From Bacteroidales bacterium (GTDB lineage: Bacteria; Bacteroidota; Bacteroidia; Bacteroidales; UBA932): a stretch of 64,000 nt of DNA. The notes beneath the pieces are model-generated. The model ran no database searches. It had not been told where the DNA came from and was given only the letters and a program-made list of their open reading frames with translations. A program made the position numbers and the translations under genes. Shown here piece by piece: positions 18,849 to 28,667 of the stretch (its first letter is position 1; every line of letters starts with the position of its first letter). The stretch lies in contig JAAZIA010000019.1 in assembly GCA_012510445.1 (NCBI GenBank), forward strand, positions 62,001-126,000, in the 5' to 3' direction.

Positions 18849-19841
18849 ATGCCTCTTCTTTGCCTTCGCTTCCTGACTGTTGTTTTCTCCTTAGGCCTTA
18901 CAACTACTTCTTTACCTGAAGGTTCAATTCGTCCAGAACGGTACGCAAGCATGATTACGGAGCAAAAAATGATGCTTCATGTTTATCACCTAACAGACAG
19001 CCTGTTACAAGGCAGAGAAACAGGAACTCCGGGCGGAGTAGTCGCTTGTACCTATTTGGTTGACAGGTTTAAAGAATACGGTCTGCATCCGCTGGGAACA
19101 GGAAACCCAAAATCTCATAACCATTCTTATATTCAAGGATTTACATGTACAGAGAATAGGCGTGGCCGTAACGTGGTAGGTTGGATCCCGGCAGACACCC
19201 CCGCCAGTAACGAATACTTAATTATTTCTGCTCATTACGATCACCTGGGAGTCATTAACGGTACGCTATATCCCGGTGCAGACAGCAATGCATCGGGGGT
19301 GGCCGTTCTTTTGACCTTAGCTAATGCATTGGGGAAAATGAAAAAAGAAGGCGCTCCCATAACACGTAATGTTGTTTTTGTGGCTTACGATGCCAAGGAG
19401 TTTTCTATGACAGGTGCACAAATCTTTGCCACGTTGTTAAAGGTTCCTCCGGCACAGATCTGCCTGAATATGAACTTAGATCAATTAGGTACAACCCTAG
19501 CTCCGCCAAGTAATTCAGAAAATTACGTTTTGGTTTTGGGTGCGGACACCCTTCCCCCGCATATTCTGAGGTCGTTGAACAACAGCAATGCGTATTACAA
19601 TACAGGATTAACCATTGATTATTCCTTTTATAACAGTCCTTCTTTTGCAGATATTTACTTTTCCATGACAGAGCAGTCTGTACTGGCACAGCTGAAAGTT
19701 CCTTCTCTTTTGATTACTTCCGGGGTTCATGAGAACACCTATAAACCCACAGATGCTCCGGATATCCTCCACCCACCCTTACTAAAGAAAAGAACGGAAT
19801 GGTTGTTTTTTGTTTTATGGGACCTCGTTCAACGCTGGTAA
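18849..19841 (+). CDS. M28 family metallopeptidase
   Basis: LIISAHYDHLGV, GADSNASGVAVLL, FVAYDAKEFSMTGA metal-binding motifs. Confidence 0.88.
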   Translation: MPLLCLRFLTVVFSLGLTTTSLPEGSIRPERYASMITEQKMMLHVYHLTDSLLQGRETGTPGGVVACTYLVDRFKEYGLHPLGTGNPKSHNHSYIQGFTCTENRRGRNVVGWIPADTPASNEYLIISAHYDHLGVINGTLYPGADSNASGVAVLLTLANALGKMKKEGAPITRNVVFVAYDAKEFSMTGAQIFATLLKVPPAQICLNMNLDQLGTTLAPPSNSENYVLVLGADTLPPHILRSLNNSNAYYNTGLTIDYSFYNSPSFADIYFSMTEQSVLAQLKVPSLLITSGVHENTYKPTDAPDILHPPLLKKRTEWLFFVLWDLVQRW

Positions 19842-20620
19842 ATACGGATTAAATCATACGAGAGTACAATGCTTCCCCGTATCTGGTGCATTTTATAATC
19901 AAAGAAATCGTTTCCTTTTTTAAAAATATCCATTACCCCAAACATCAAATGCAATCCGGCCCTCACACGGGAAGTGATTTTTGTCTCGTACCCAAAGAGT
20001 AAACCGGTATCCCAATGCTTTAATACGGCTGAAAAATCCATAGGTGGAGAATCAGTTACCCGAGCATCTACACGGTCTGGTTCTACACCATTAAAACCTT
20101 TTATTGCAGTCGTAACAAATTTTGGATTAAATGCATATGCACCAAAAAAACCTGCCTGAAGGGCATGTTGTTTTTTTGATCCTAAAAAGAAATCAACGTA
20201 CAAAGGAAGTTCCAAAAAACTAAAACTCATAGACATTTCAGAAGTTCCGGTGAAATATTGCACAGTATTCTCTCCTTTGAATTTTTGGTTGGTAACGCGG
20301 GCATCTGCATCCATAGCCACCGTTTTGTAATTGATGTTGACTCCTAAACACCAGCGTGGATGAAGATCCAGTAATAAGCGCGCCCCAAAGGCTGCATTTA
20401 ATTTTGGATAGGGATTGAAAGCTCCTCCCACAGCACGTAAAGGAACCGGTGCTGCCCCTCCTATATCTGTACCCATCTGAACGGCAACAGAAAACACAGG
20501 TACAAAAGAAGGTTCGGTAGGGTTCGCTGCTTTTACCAATGAGGTCTGTGCAGTTACCCCATGACCCGATAACAAAAGCAACGTTGTACTATACAACAAC
20601 AACCGTAGTTTCCTTCTCAT
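19829..20620 (-). CDS. Outer-membrane beta-barrel protein (porin/PorT-like)
   Basis: Signal peptide, alternating beta-strand pattern, GYETKITSRVRAGLHLMFG. Confidence 0.6.
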   Translation of the reverse strand: MRRKLRLLLYSTTLLLLSGHGVTAQTSLVKAANPTEPSFVPVFSVAVQMGTDIGGAAPVPLRAVGGAFNPYPKLNAAFGARLLLDLHPRWCLGVNINYKTVAMDADARVTNQKFKGENTVQYFTGTSEMSMSFSFLELPLYVDFFLGSKKQHALQAGFFGAYAFNPKFVTTAIKGFNGVEPDRVDARVTDSPPMDFSAVLKHWDTGLLFGYETKITSRVRAGLHLMFGVMDIFKKGNDFFDYKMHQIRGSIVLSYDLIRIYQR

Positions 20621-20629
20621 ACAGCAAAT

Positions 20630-23419
20630 TTACAACATTTTATTATGCAAAGCAGCTCCTGTAGGTAAGTCTTTCCGAGCAGCCAACTCTTCCGGAGTGC
20701 CTGCAAAAGAACAGAACCCTCCTTTTTCTCCTGCCCCTGGCCCCAAATCAATAATCCAATCGGCACATTTCACCACATCCATGTTGTGTTCCACTACAAG
20801 CACAGAGTGTCCCTTACTGATAAGGGCATGGAAGGATTGTAATAATTTGGCAATATCATACACGTGCAACCCTGTAGTAGGTTCATCAAACAAGAATAAA
20901 CGATTGTTCTTCATAGAATCTCTAGACAGGAAATAAGCCAGTTTTACCCGCTGACTTTCTCCTCCGCTCAAACTGCTGCTGCTCTGTCCCAGTTTTATGT
21001 ATGAAAGCCCAACATCGTCCAAAGGTTTAAGTTTTTGAGCAATGCGCAAAGCGGCCGGTTCCTGTTGGCTGGAAAAGAAATCAATGGCTTCTTTTACAGT
21101 CATCTCCAGAATATCAAAAATATTTTTTTCCTGATACCTTACTTCCAAAATGTCCGGCTGAAAACGTCTGCCCTTGCACGACTCACAAGTCAATACCACG
21201 TCTGCCATAAACTGCATTTCTACTTTAACTATTCCTTCGCCTTGGCAATCGGGACAGCGTCCTCCTTCCATATTGAATGAAAAATGCGAATGTCCGTATC
21301 CGTTCATACGTGCATAAGGTTGCTCTGAGTATAATTTCCGGATGTCGTCGTATGCCTTGATGTAAGTAACAGGGTTGGAACGGGAAGACCTGCCAATGGG
21401 GTTTTGATCTACCAGTTCAACTCCTCCCAACCTGTGCAGATCTCCTGCCAGCTTACCGAAGATGCCGGGAGCAGGCACCCGGCCCTGGTTGTACTTCCTT
21501 GCCAGTGCATAGTACAGGATATCTCTGACTAGGGAAGATTTCCCCGATCCGCTCACTCCCGTGACGGCCGTAAATACTTGTAATGGAAAGGTAACATCTA
21601 TTGCTTTCAGGTTATTATGTGTTGCCCCCAGTACTTGAATGTATGAATTCCATGCCCTTCGTTTGCTTGGAATAGGAATTACTTGCGGATTGGAAAGGAA
21701 TTTGAGTGTTTTGCTTTCTTTTTTGGCAACCGATTGTCCCGGTGCGGGAGGCGGCCCCTGATATATAAGATGTCCCCCGTCCTTCCCTGCCAAAGGTCCA
21801 ATATCAATGATCTGATCTGCCGCCCTCATGATTTCTTCGTCATGTTCTACTACCAAGACTGTATTTCCCATATCTCTCAAGGCTTTTAAAGAGTTAAGGA
21901 GCCTTTTTGTATCACGGGGGTGCAACCCAATGCTGGGTTCGTCAAGAATGTATAGGCTTCCCACCAAAGAACTCCCCAGAGAACTGACTAAGTTTACGCG
22001 TTGGCTTTCTCCTCCGCTTAACGTAGAGGAACGTCTGTTTAACGTCAGGTACCCCAGCCCCACCTGATTCAAGAACGTAAGTCTGGAAGTGATTTCCTCC
22101 CAAGTACGGCCGGCGATCTCTTTTTCCCTTGCTGTCCATTCTACCTTTTTCATAAAAGCAGACAAGTCTTCAATAGTCATTTCCAGCAACTGGTTAATCC
22201 TTTTACCATGGACCTTAACATAAGAAGCCTCTTTTCGCAAACGCGACCCTCCACATTCCGGACAGCGTGTCTTTCCGGTAAAGCGGCTTATCATGATTCT
22301 GTTTTGAATTTTATAACGAGCCGATTCCAGATGTTTGAAAAAACCATAAATTCCCGTTATATGATCGTCCCCGTTCCATAACCATTCCCTTTCAGAAGCA
22401 GACAGCTTTTCATAAGGCTTATGGATGGAAAAACCCACAACGGCTGCATGAGCAATTACTTCTTTTTTAAAGTAACTCATTACTTCACCCCTCCAGCAGG
22501 CAATAGCATCCTGGTAGACAGACAACGTTTTATCCGGCACCACCAAAGATTCATCAATGCCGGTAATCTTTCCATATCCTCCACACTCCGGACAGGCACC
22601 TAACGGGCTGTTGAAGCTGAATAAAAACTCTTCCGGTTCCTGAAAAGTAATGCCATCTGCTTCAAAGCGTGTAGAAAAAGGAACGGTATTTTTACCATCA
22701 TACACAAACAATGCTCCCTCTCCTATAGAAAAAGCAGTCCGTACCGATTCCAGGATCCGTGCCCTGTTATCCGGTGTGTCTCCCGGTTCTGCGCGACCTG
22801 TTAAAAGCAGTAAATCAGCAACAGCAAACGCTTCGGGGTTTTGAAGGACTTCTTCTATCCTTACTATTTGTTTTCCATCATAAAAACGGGAATACCCGTC
22901 TTGTTGTAACTGAAGCAATTTTTCTACCCTGCGCAGCTTGTCGTGCCAGCCAAAAGGAGCCATAACCAGTGCGTAACTTCCCTTGGGTAAAGACAAAATA
23001 AAATGCAGCACGTCTTCCTGGCTATGGCGAGTTACCTCCTTTCCCGATACGGGAGAGTAGGTTTTTCCCACACGTGCATACAACAATCGCAAATAATCGT
23101 ATACTTCTGTAGAAGTACCTAACGTTGACCTGGGATTACGTGTATTGACCCTTTGTTCAATAGCAATGGCCGGAGGAATTCCTTCAATAAAATCTACATC
23201 GGGTTTCTTGATCCTGCCTAAAAATTGACGGGCATAAGCAGAAAGGCTTTCTACGTAACGGCGTTGACCTTCTGCAAACAAGGTGTCAAAAGCCAAAGAA
23301 GATTTTCCCGACCCAGACACTCCTGTGATAACTACAAACTTATCCCTGGGAATGGCTACGGACAAATTTTTTAAATTATGAACACGTGCTCCTTTTACTA
23401 CAATCTTCTCTTCTGCCAT
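20630..23419 (-). CDS. uvrA: Excinuclease ABC subunit UvrA
   Basis: Duplicated ABC ATPase: GVSGSGKSSLAFDTLFAEGQRRYVESLSAYARQFLG, two LSGGESQRV signatures, CxxC zinc motifs. Confidence 0.97.
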   Translation of the reverse strand: MAEEKIVVKGARVHNLKNLSVAIPRDKFVVITGVSGSGKSSLAFDTLFAEGQRRYVESLSAYARQFLGRIKKPDVDFIEGIPPAIAIEQRVNTRNPRSTLGTSTEVYDYLRLLYARVGKTYSPVSGKEVTRHSQEDVLHFILSLPKGSYALVMAPFGWHDKLRRVEKLLQLQQDGYSRFYDGKQIVRIEEVLQNPEAFAVADLLLLTGRAEPGDTPDNRARILESVRTAFSIGEGALFVYDGKNTVPFSTRFEADGITFQEPEEFLFSFNSPLGACPECGGYGKITGIDESLVVPDKTLSVYQDAIACWRGEVMSYFKKEVIAHAAVVGFSIHKPYEKLSASEREWLWNGDDHITGIYGFFKHLESARYKIQNRIMISRFTGKTRCPECGGSRLRKEASYVKVHGKRINQLLEMTIEDLSAFMKKVEWTAREKEIAGRTWEEITSRLTFLNQVGLGYLTLNRRSSTLSGGESQRVNLVSSLGSSLVGSLYILDEPSIGLHPRDTKRLLNSLKALRDMGNTVLVVEHDEEIMRAADQIIDIGPLAGKDGGHLIYQGPPPAPGQSVAKKESKTLKFLSNPQVIPIPSKRRAWNSYIQVLGATHNNLKAIDVTFPLQVFTAVTGVSGSGKSSLVRDILYYALARKYNQGRVPAPGIFGKLAGDLHRLGGVELVDQNPIGRSSRSNPVTYIKAYDDIRKLYSEQPYARMNGYGHSHFSFNMEGGRCPDCQGEGIVKVEMQFMADVVLTCESCKGRRFQPDILEVRYQEKNIFDILEMTVKEAIDFFSSQQEPAALRIAQKLKPLDDVGLSYIKLGQSSSSLSGGESQRVKLAYFLSRDSMKNNRLFLFDEPTTGLHVYDIAKLLQSFHALISKGHSVLVVEHNMDVVKCADWIIDLGPGAGEKGGFCSFAGTPEELAARKDLPTGAALHNKML

Positions 23420-23422
23420 AGT

Positions 23423-25528
23423 TTATTCTCTGACGGCCTTAGTTATGCCTTTAATTTTCTTTAAATGATACAACAACAAATCTACTTGCTTATTGGAATT
23501 CACTGCTATCTGTAACCTTCCGGTAATTTTTCCTTGTTGTCCCGAAAGCTGAAAACCCCGTAGGTTCAAAGAAAGGTTATTGACTACCTCTCCAATCTCT
23601 TGTACCAATCCCATTTCTTCATAAGCTGTAAACCTAACGGTCGTTTGAAAAATAGCCGTAGTAGCGTCTTCACGCCACTTTACTTTCTGAATCCTGTAAG
23701 GGTATTGCGTTATGAGCCTTTCCGCATTAGGACAGCTCATTCTGTGAATTTTAATGCCTTCTTTAACAGAAACAAAACCAAAAATTTTATCTCCAACTAC
23801 CGGATTACAACACTTGGCCAGTTTAAACCCAATTCTTCCAAAATTATTGTCAATAATCAGGTAATCGTCATCACGGTATTTAGGTATGCTTGCTGCCGGT
23901 TCCTGAGCAAAAGGGGCGAGCGGTTGCTTTTCTTCCTTTTCTTTCTTCTCTTGTAAAAGAAAGGATTTTATTTCTTGAAGCGGAATCTTTTCTTTGGCAA
24001 TGGCCGCATAAAAGTCATTAACTTGTTTGATTTTATACCGCTTCATAAGCTGCGCATACCCTTCCGGAGAAAGTTCTATTTTCCAATTCTTAAGCCTGCG
24101 CTCCAAGATTTCCCTGCCGGATGCTGCCTCGGCAACCTCTTCTTCCCTAAGTTTTTGGCGGATTCTGTTTCTGGCCTTCCCCGATACAACAAACCCCAAC
24201 CAATCCCGGGAAGGCTTCTGGTTTTTAGAAGTCAGGATCTCCACTGTATCTCCCGTCTGCAAAACATCCCGTACTTGCGACATTTTACCGTTAATTTTTC
24301 CTCCCGTACAACGAATCCCAATGTTGCTGTGAATTTCAAAGGCAAAGTCGAGTACCGTAGCACCGGCCGGCAAACGCCTTAAATCTCCTGCCGGAGTAAA
24401 TACGTAAATTTCGTTGGGATTAAAAGCCTTGTATGCAGCGCTTATGTCTTGTTCTTTATCCCACTCTTTTAATCGTTTACGTATCCCACCCAGCCAGTCT
24501 TGCAACACTTGTTCATGGCGCAAGCCTTTATAGACCCAATGTGCTGCCATGCCGTACTCGGCCGCTACATCCATCCTTCTACTGCGAATCTGAACTTCTA
24601 CTACAGGACCTTCCGGAGTTTTCACCGTTATATGTAAAGCTTCGTATCCGCTTTCTTTTGGCAGGGTTATCCAATCGCGCATTCTTTCCGGAATAGGCTC
24701 ATACATTTGCGTGACTATAGAATATACCTGCCAGCAAACCTCTTTTTCTTTTTCAAGGTCTGCATCTATGATAAATCGGATGGCCAGGATATCATATACT
24801 TCGTCTACTGCCAATTGCTGAGCCTGCATTTTACGCCAAATGGAATATACGGCTTTGGTCCGGCTTTTTAACTCATACTTAATACCTGCTTGCTTTAATG
24901 CTTTTTCCAACGGCCCTGAAAACCGTTTTATCATTATGTTGCGCTCTATCTCGGAAGCTTTCAGGCTGTTGACAACCAGCCTGTATTCTTCCGGCTGCAA
25001 CACCCTGAAAGACAAGTCTTCCATCTCGCTTTTTATCTTGTACAACCCCAGTTGGTGTGCCAAAGGCACGTACAACATCATGGTTTCTGTTGCTTTTTTA
25101 ATTTGTTCATTTTTGGAAAAACACGTCGCTAAAGAACGCATGATTTCCAACCTGTCTGCCAATTTAATAAGGATAACAGCCGGATCTGTTGAATAAGAAA
25201 CAATCAGTTTCCTGTAATTTTCTGCCTGTAATCGGGTATCTCGGGGATTTATGGTAGAGATCTTGTTCAGTCCCAACACCATACATATCACTTCTTCTTC
25301 AAAAGTTTCTGCTATTTCTTTTTGCAGATCAGGATTATTACGACCGGCTTCGTGCAGGTACACAGCAGCAACGGCTTGGGGAGAAAGGCCAATCTCTTTT
25401 TCCACAATGGCAGCCACACCATCGGGGTGCTCCATAAACGGATGACCGTTCCCGCGCACCATACCTGCCAGCTTACGAACGGCAAGGTCCCTTGCTTTAT
25501 TTACCATTGGTGGTTTCATTTTTTCCAT
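23423..25528 (-). CDS. relA: RelA/SpoT homologue: degenerate HD domain, synthetase, TGS, ACT
   Basis: Synthetase motifs VYSIWRKMQ, PIPERMRDWITLPKESGYEALHITV, VEVQIRS; TGS YVFTPAGDLRRLPAGATVLDFAF; the HD motif reads LHEAGRNN instead of LHDVVEDT-type. Confidence 0.93.
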   Translation of the reverse strand: MEKMKPPMVNKARDLAVRKLAGMVRGNGHPFMEHPDGVAAIVEKEIGLSPQAVAAVYLHEAGRNNPDLQKEIAETFEEEVICMVLGLNKISTINPRDTRLQAENYRKLIVSYSTDPAVILIKLADRLEIMRSLATCFSKNEQIKKATETMMLYVPLAHQLGLYKIKSEMEDLSFRVLQPEEYRLVVNSLKASEIERNIMIKRFSGPLEKALKQAGIKYELKSRTKAVYSIWRKMQAQQLAVDEVYDILAIRFIIDADLEKEKEVCWQVYSIVTQMYEPIPERMRDWITLPKESGYEALHITVKTPEGPVVEVQIRSRRMDVAAEYGMAAHWVYKGLRHEQVLQDWLGGIRKRLKEWDKEQDISAAYKAFNPNEIYVFTPAGDLRRLPAGATVLDFAFEIHSNIGIRCTGGKINGKMSQVRDVLQTGDTVEILTSKNQKPSRDWLGFVVSGKARNRIRQKLREEEVAEAASGREILERRLKNWKIELSPEGYAQLMKRYKIKQVNDFYAAIAKEKIPLQEIKSFLLQEKKEKEEKQPLAPFAQEPAASIPKYRDDDYLIIDNNFGRIGFKLAKCCNPVVGDKIFGFVSVKEGIKIHRMSCPNAERLITQYPYRIQKVKWREDATTAIFQTTVRFTAYEEMGLVQEIGEVVNNLSLNLRGFQLSGQQGKITGRLQIAVNSNKQVDLLLYHLKKIKGITKAVRE

Positions 25529-27507
25529 TTTTCCAAAACGTACATTTCGTCTCTGAATTTGGCTGCTGCAATAAAATCAAGTTTTTGAGCAGCCTCTTCC
25601 ATCCTTTGCCTGGCAGTAGCTATGGCTTTTTCTAATTGTTGGGGTGTCATGGACTGCATAACAGGATCTTCTGCCAAGGTATACACTGATGGCTCCATCC
25701 CGTCTTTGGGATACTCTCTGTCTAGCGTGTTACGTACGTTCCTGGCCACTTGTGTAGGGGTAATTCCGTGCTTACGGTTATAACTTATTTGTTTCTTACG
25801 CCTGCGTTCTGTTTCCTCTATAGTTCTGGCCATAGAGTCTGTAATTTTATCGGCATACATAATCACCTTTCCTTCTACGTTACGTGCCGCACGACCTGCT
25901 GTTTGGGTAAGGGCTCTAGCCGAACGCAAAAAGCCTTCTTTATCTGCATCTAAGATGGCCACCAGAGAAACCTGAGGCAAATCCAATCCTTCTCTAAGCA
26001 AGTTTACCCCAATGAGAACATCGAAATATCCTTTCTGAAATTCTTCCAGAATTTTTATCCTCTCCAAGGTATCAATGTCTGAGTGGATATAAGTACATCG
26101 TATGTATACCTTTTGAAGAAATTTGTGCAACTCTTCTGCCATTCTTTTCGTAAGCGTTGTTACCAATACGCGTTGGTCTTTAGAGGCACACTGTCTGATT
26201 TCTTCTATCAAGTCATCAATTTGCCCTTCCGTTTTACGTACTTCCACGGGCGGATCCAGCAGACCGGTGGGCCTTACCACCTGCTCTATAATGATTCCCT
26301 CCGACCTTTCCAGCTCATAATCTGCCGGCGTAGCAGAAACATAGAGCCTTTGGCCAATAACTCTGTCAAACTCATCGAATGTCAGAGGCCTGTTGTCTGC
26401 CGCTGCAGGAAGCCTGAATCCGTATTCAATCAGCACTTCTTTTCTGGAACGATCTCCTCCGTACATAGCCCGTATCTGTGGTAACGTTACATGGCTTTCG
26501 TCAATGATGGTAAGAAAATCTTTTGGAAAGTAATCCAGCAGGCAGAAAGGTCTGGTTCCCGGTGCGCGTCCGTCAAAATACCGGGAATAATTTTCTATTC
26601 CGGAACAATATCCCAACTCACGCATCATCTCTATATCAAACTCTACACGGCCCAACAATCTTTTGGCTTCTAAATGCTTACCCATATCTTTCAATACAGC
26701 TACCCGTTCTGTCAAATCGTCCTGAATGTGGCGTATGGCCTGTTCTTTCCTTTCTTTAGTAGTTACAAAAGCGCTGGCCGGATAGATGGAAATTCCCTCT
26801 ACACGCTCTATGATCCCTCCTGTAACAGGATCTAACCTTTCAATAGACTCAATGGTGTTCCCCCAAAAAGCAATGCGACAAGCAATATCATCGTATGCCA
26901 GATACACATCCACCACATCGCCTCTTACGCGAAAGGTGCCACGTTTGAACTCGTTTTCGTTCCGTGAATACAAGGCGTCTACCAGCCTGTACAACAATTT
27001 GTTAAAGCTTTCTTTTTGTCCCGTTTTTAACGTGATGGTATTGGCATGAAAATCGTCCGGATTTCCAATGCCGTACAGGCAGGAAACGCTGGATACCACC
27101 AACACATCTCTTCTTCCGCTCAACAAGGCAGACGAGGTGCTCAGCCGCAGCTTTTCAATCTGATCGTTGATGCTTAAATCTTTTTCTATATAAACGTCGG
27201 TAACGGGTAAGTAGGCTTCCGGTTGGTAATAATCGTAATAAGAAACAAAATATTCTATGGCATTCTTGGGAAAGAATACTTTGAACTCTGCATACAACTG
27301 AGCGGCTAACGTTTTGTTATGGCTTATAACTAATGTGGGACGTTGTATTTTTTCTACCAGGTTGGCCATGGTAAACGTTTTTCCGGAACCGGTAACGCCC
27401 AACAATACAGCCGCTTGCGTATCTTTACTATAAAGATCAGCCAACTGCTCTATAGCCTGCGGTTGATCTCCGGCAGGTTCGTACGGTGCATGAAGTTCGA
27501 ATAGCAT
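25516..27507 (-). CDS. uvrB: Excinuclease ABC subunit UvrB
   Basis: PAGDQPQAIEQL, GVTGSGKTFTMAN, YFVSYYDYYQPEAYLP, GVNLLREGLDLPQVSLVAILDADKEGFLRS. Confidence 0.97.
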   Translation of the reverse strand: MLFELHAPYEPAGDQPQAIEQLADLYSKDTQAAVLLGVTGSGKTFTMANLVEKIQRPTLVISHNKTLAAQLYAEFKVFFPKNAIEYFVSYYDYYQPEAYLPVTDVYIEKDLSINDQIEKLRLSTSSALLSGRRDVLVVSSVSCLYGIGNPDDFHANTITLKTGQKESFNKLLYRLVDALYSRNENEFKRGTFRVRGDVVDVYLAYDDIACRIAFWGNTIESIERLDPVTGGIIERVEGISIYPASAFVTTKERKEQAIRHIQDDLTERVAVLKDMGKHLEAKRLLGRVEFDIEMMRELGYCSGIENYSRYFDGRAPGTRPFCLLDYFPKDFLTIIDESHVTLPQIRAMYGGDRSRKEVLIEYGFRLPAAADNRPLTFDEFDRVIGQRLYVSATPADYELERSEGIIIEQVVRPTGLLDPPVEVRKTEGQIDDLIEEIRQCASKDQRVLVTTLTKRMAEELHKFLQKVYIRCTYIHSDIDTLERIKILEEFQKGYFDVLIGVNLLREGLDLPQVSLVAILDADKEGFLRSARALTQTAGRAARNVEGKVIMYADKITDSMARTIEETERRRKKQISYNRKHGITPTQVARNVRNTLDREYPKDGMEPSVYTLAEDPVMQSMTPQQLEKAIATARQRMEEAAQKLDFIAAAKFRDEMYVLEKWKK

Positions 27508-27567
27508 AAGGACGATTCCAAAACTGCAAATTTACTGAAATAAAACGACTCGGGAACGTTAGCCACC

Positions 27568-28095
27568 TCAATACATCAAATACCCTGCGAACCCTCCTAG
27601 CAACATGAGTAAAATGGGGTGAACCTTATAAAAATAAGCCGCCATAAAAGCAGCTGAAAAGATCAAATAGCTTCTGTAATCTACAAAGTTTTCCGGAGTG
27701 GCCATGATCAAGGCTGCCGAGGCTATTAACCCTACAACTACGGGGCGAATTCCGCTAAAAACACCTTGAACCATTTCGTTTTTGCTGTATTTCATGAATA
27801 TCCTGCTCACTATAGACATAAGCGTGACAGAAGGCAATATAAGCGCCAATGTAGTCATGGCAGAACCCAGCACATTGCCGCCTGCTGCTGTATAGCCTAC
27901 ATATGTGGCTGCATTGATGGCAATGGGTCCCGGTGTCATTTGAGAAACGGCCAGGATGTCTGAAAATTCTTCCATACTCAACCACCCGTGATGCAATACC
28001 ACCTCGTTCTGTATAAGGGATAACATAGCATACCCTCCTCCAAAACAAAAGAAGCCTATTTTAAGGAACGTATAAAAAAGTTTTATGTAAATCAT
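27568..28095 (-). CDS. Chromate transporter (short CHR subunit)
   Basis: FFCFGGGYAMLSLIQ, LAVSQMTPGPIAINAATYVGY. Confidence 0.88.
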   Translation of the reverse strand: MIYIKLFYTFLKIGFFCFGGGYAMLSLIQNEVVLHHGWLSMEEFSDILAVSQMTPGPIAINAATYVGYTAAGGNVLGSAMTTLALILPSVTLMSIVSRIFMKYSKNEMVQGVFSGIRPVVVGLIASAALIMATPENFVDYRSYLIFSAAFMAAYFYKVHPILLMLLGGFAGYLMY

Positions 28096-28643
28096 AAGCT
28101 TTTTCTTTTTCCCCTTTTTTTATCCATACGAAACCAAACATACCCTCCTGCTCCGGCAGCCAGGATAATCCATATGGGTGAAATCCCAAAAAGCCAAATG
28201 AGAAGAGCAGACAAAACCGCAATCAACACAGAAGACAGCGTAACACCCACAGAGCGCATGGTAGTAATCACCGGCACGGCAATCAAAGAAACTACCACGG
28301 GACGCATACCCATAAAAATACGTTCTACTACCGGATTCTCACGAAACGCTTGGAAGAACATAGCAATCAACAAAATAGAGAAGAAGGGAGCCAGTACGGC
28401 ACCCAGCACAGACACAAGGGAACCTTTTAATCCTTTTATACGGTACCCCACCGCTACCGCCATGTTAACGGCAATAACACCCGGTAAGGTTTGTGTAACG
28501 GCCAGGATATCAGTAAAATCTTCTTTAGTAATCCATTTTTTTCTTTCTACCACTTCCCGTTCAACAATAGGTATCATAGCCAATCCACCACCAATGGTAA
28601 ACGCTCCTATTCTGAAAAAAACTTTAAAAAGATCCCGGTACAT
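28092..28643 (-). CDS. Chromate transporter (short CHR subunit)
   Basis: FTIGGGLAMIPIVEREVVERKKWI, LAVTQTLPGVIAVNMAVAVGYRIKG. Confidence 0.88.
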   Translation of the reverse strand: MYRDLFKVFFRIGAFTIGGGLAMIPIVEREVVERKKWITKEDFTDILAVTQTLPGVIAVNMAVAVGYRIKGLKGSLVSVLGAVLAPFFSILLIAMFFQAFRENPVVERIFMGMRPVVVSLIAVPVITTMRSVGVTLSSVLIAVLSALLIWLFGISPIWIILAAGAGGYVWFRMDKKRGKRKSL

Positions 28644-28667
28644 ATTTCTTGTAAACCCTGTTATGCG

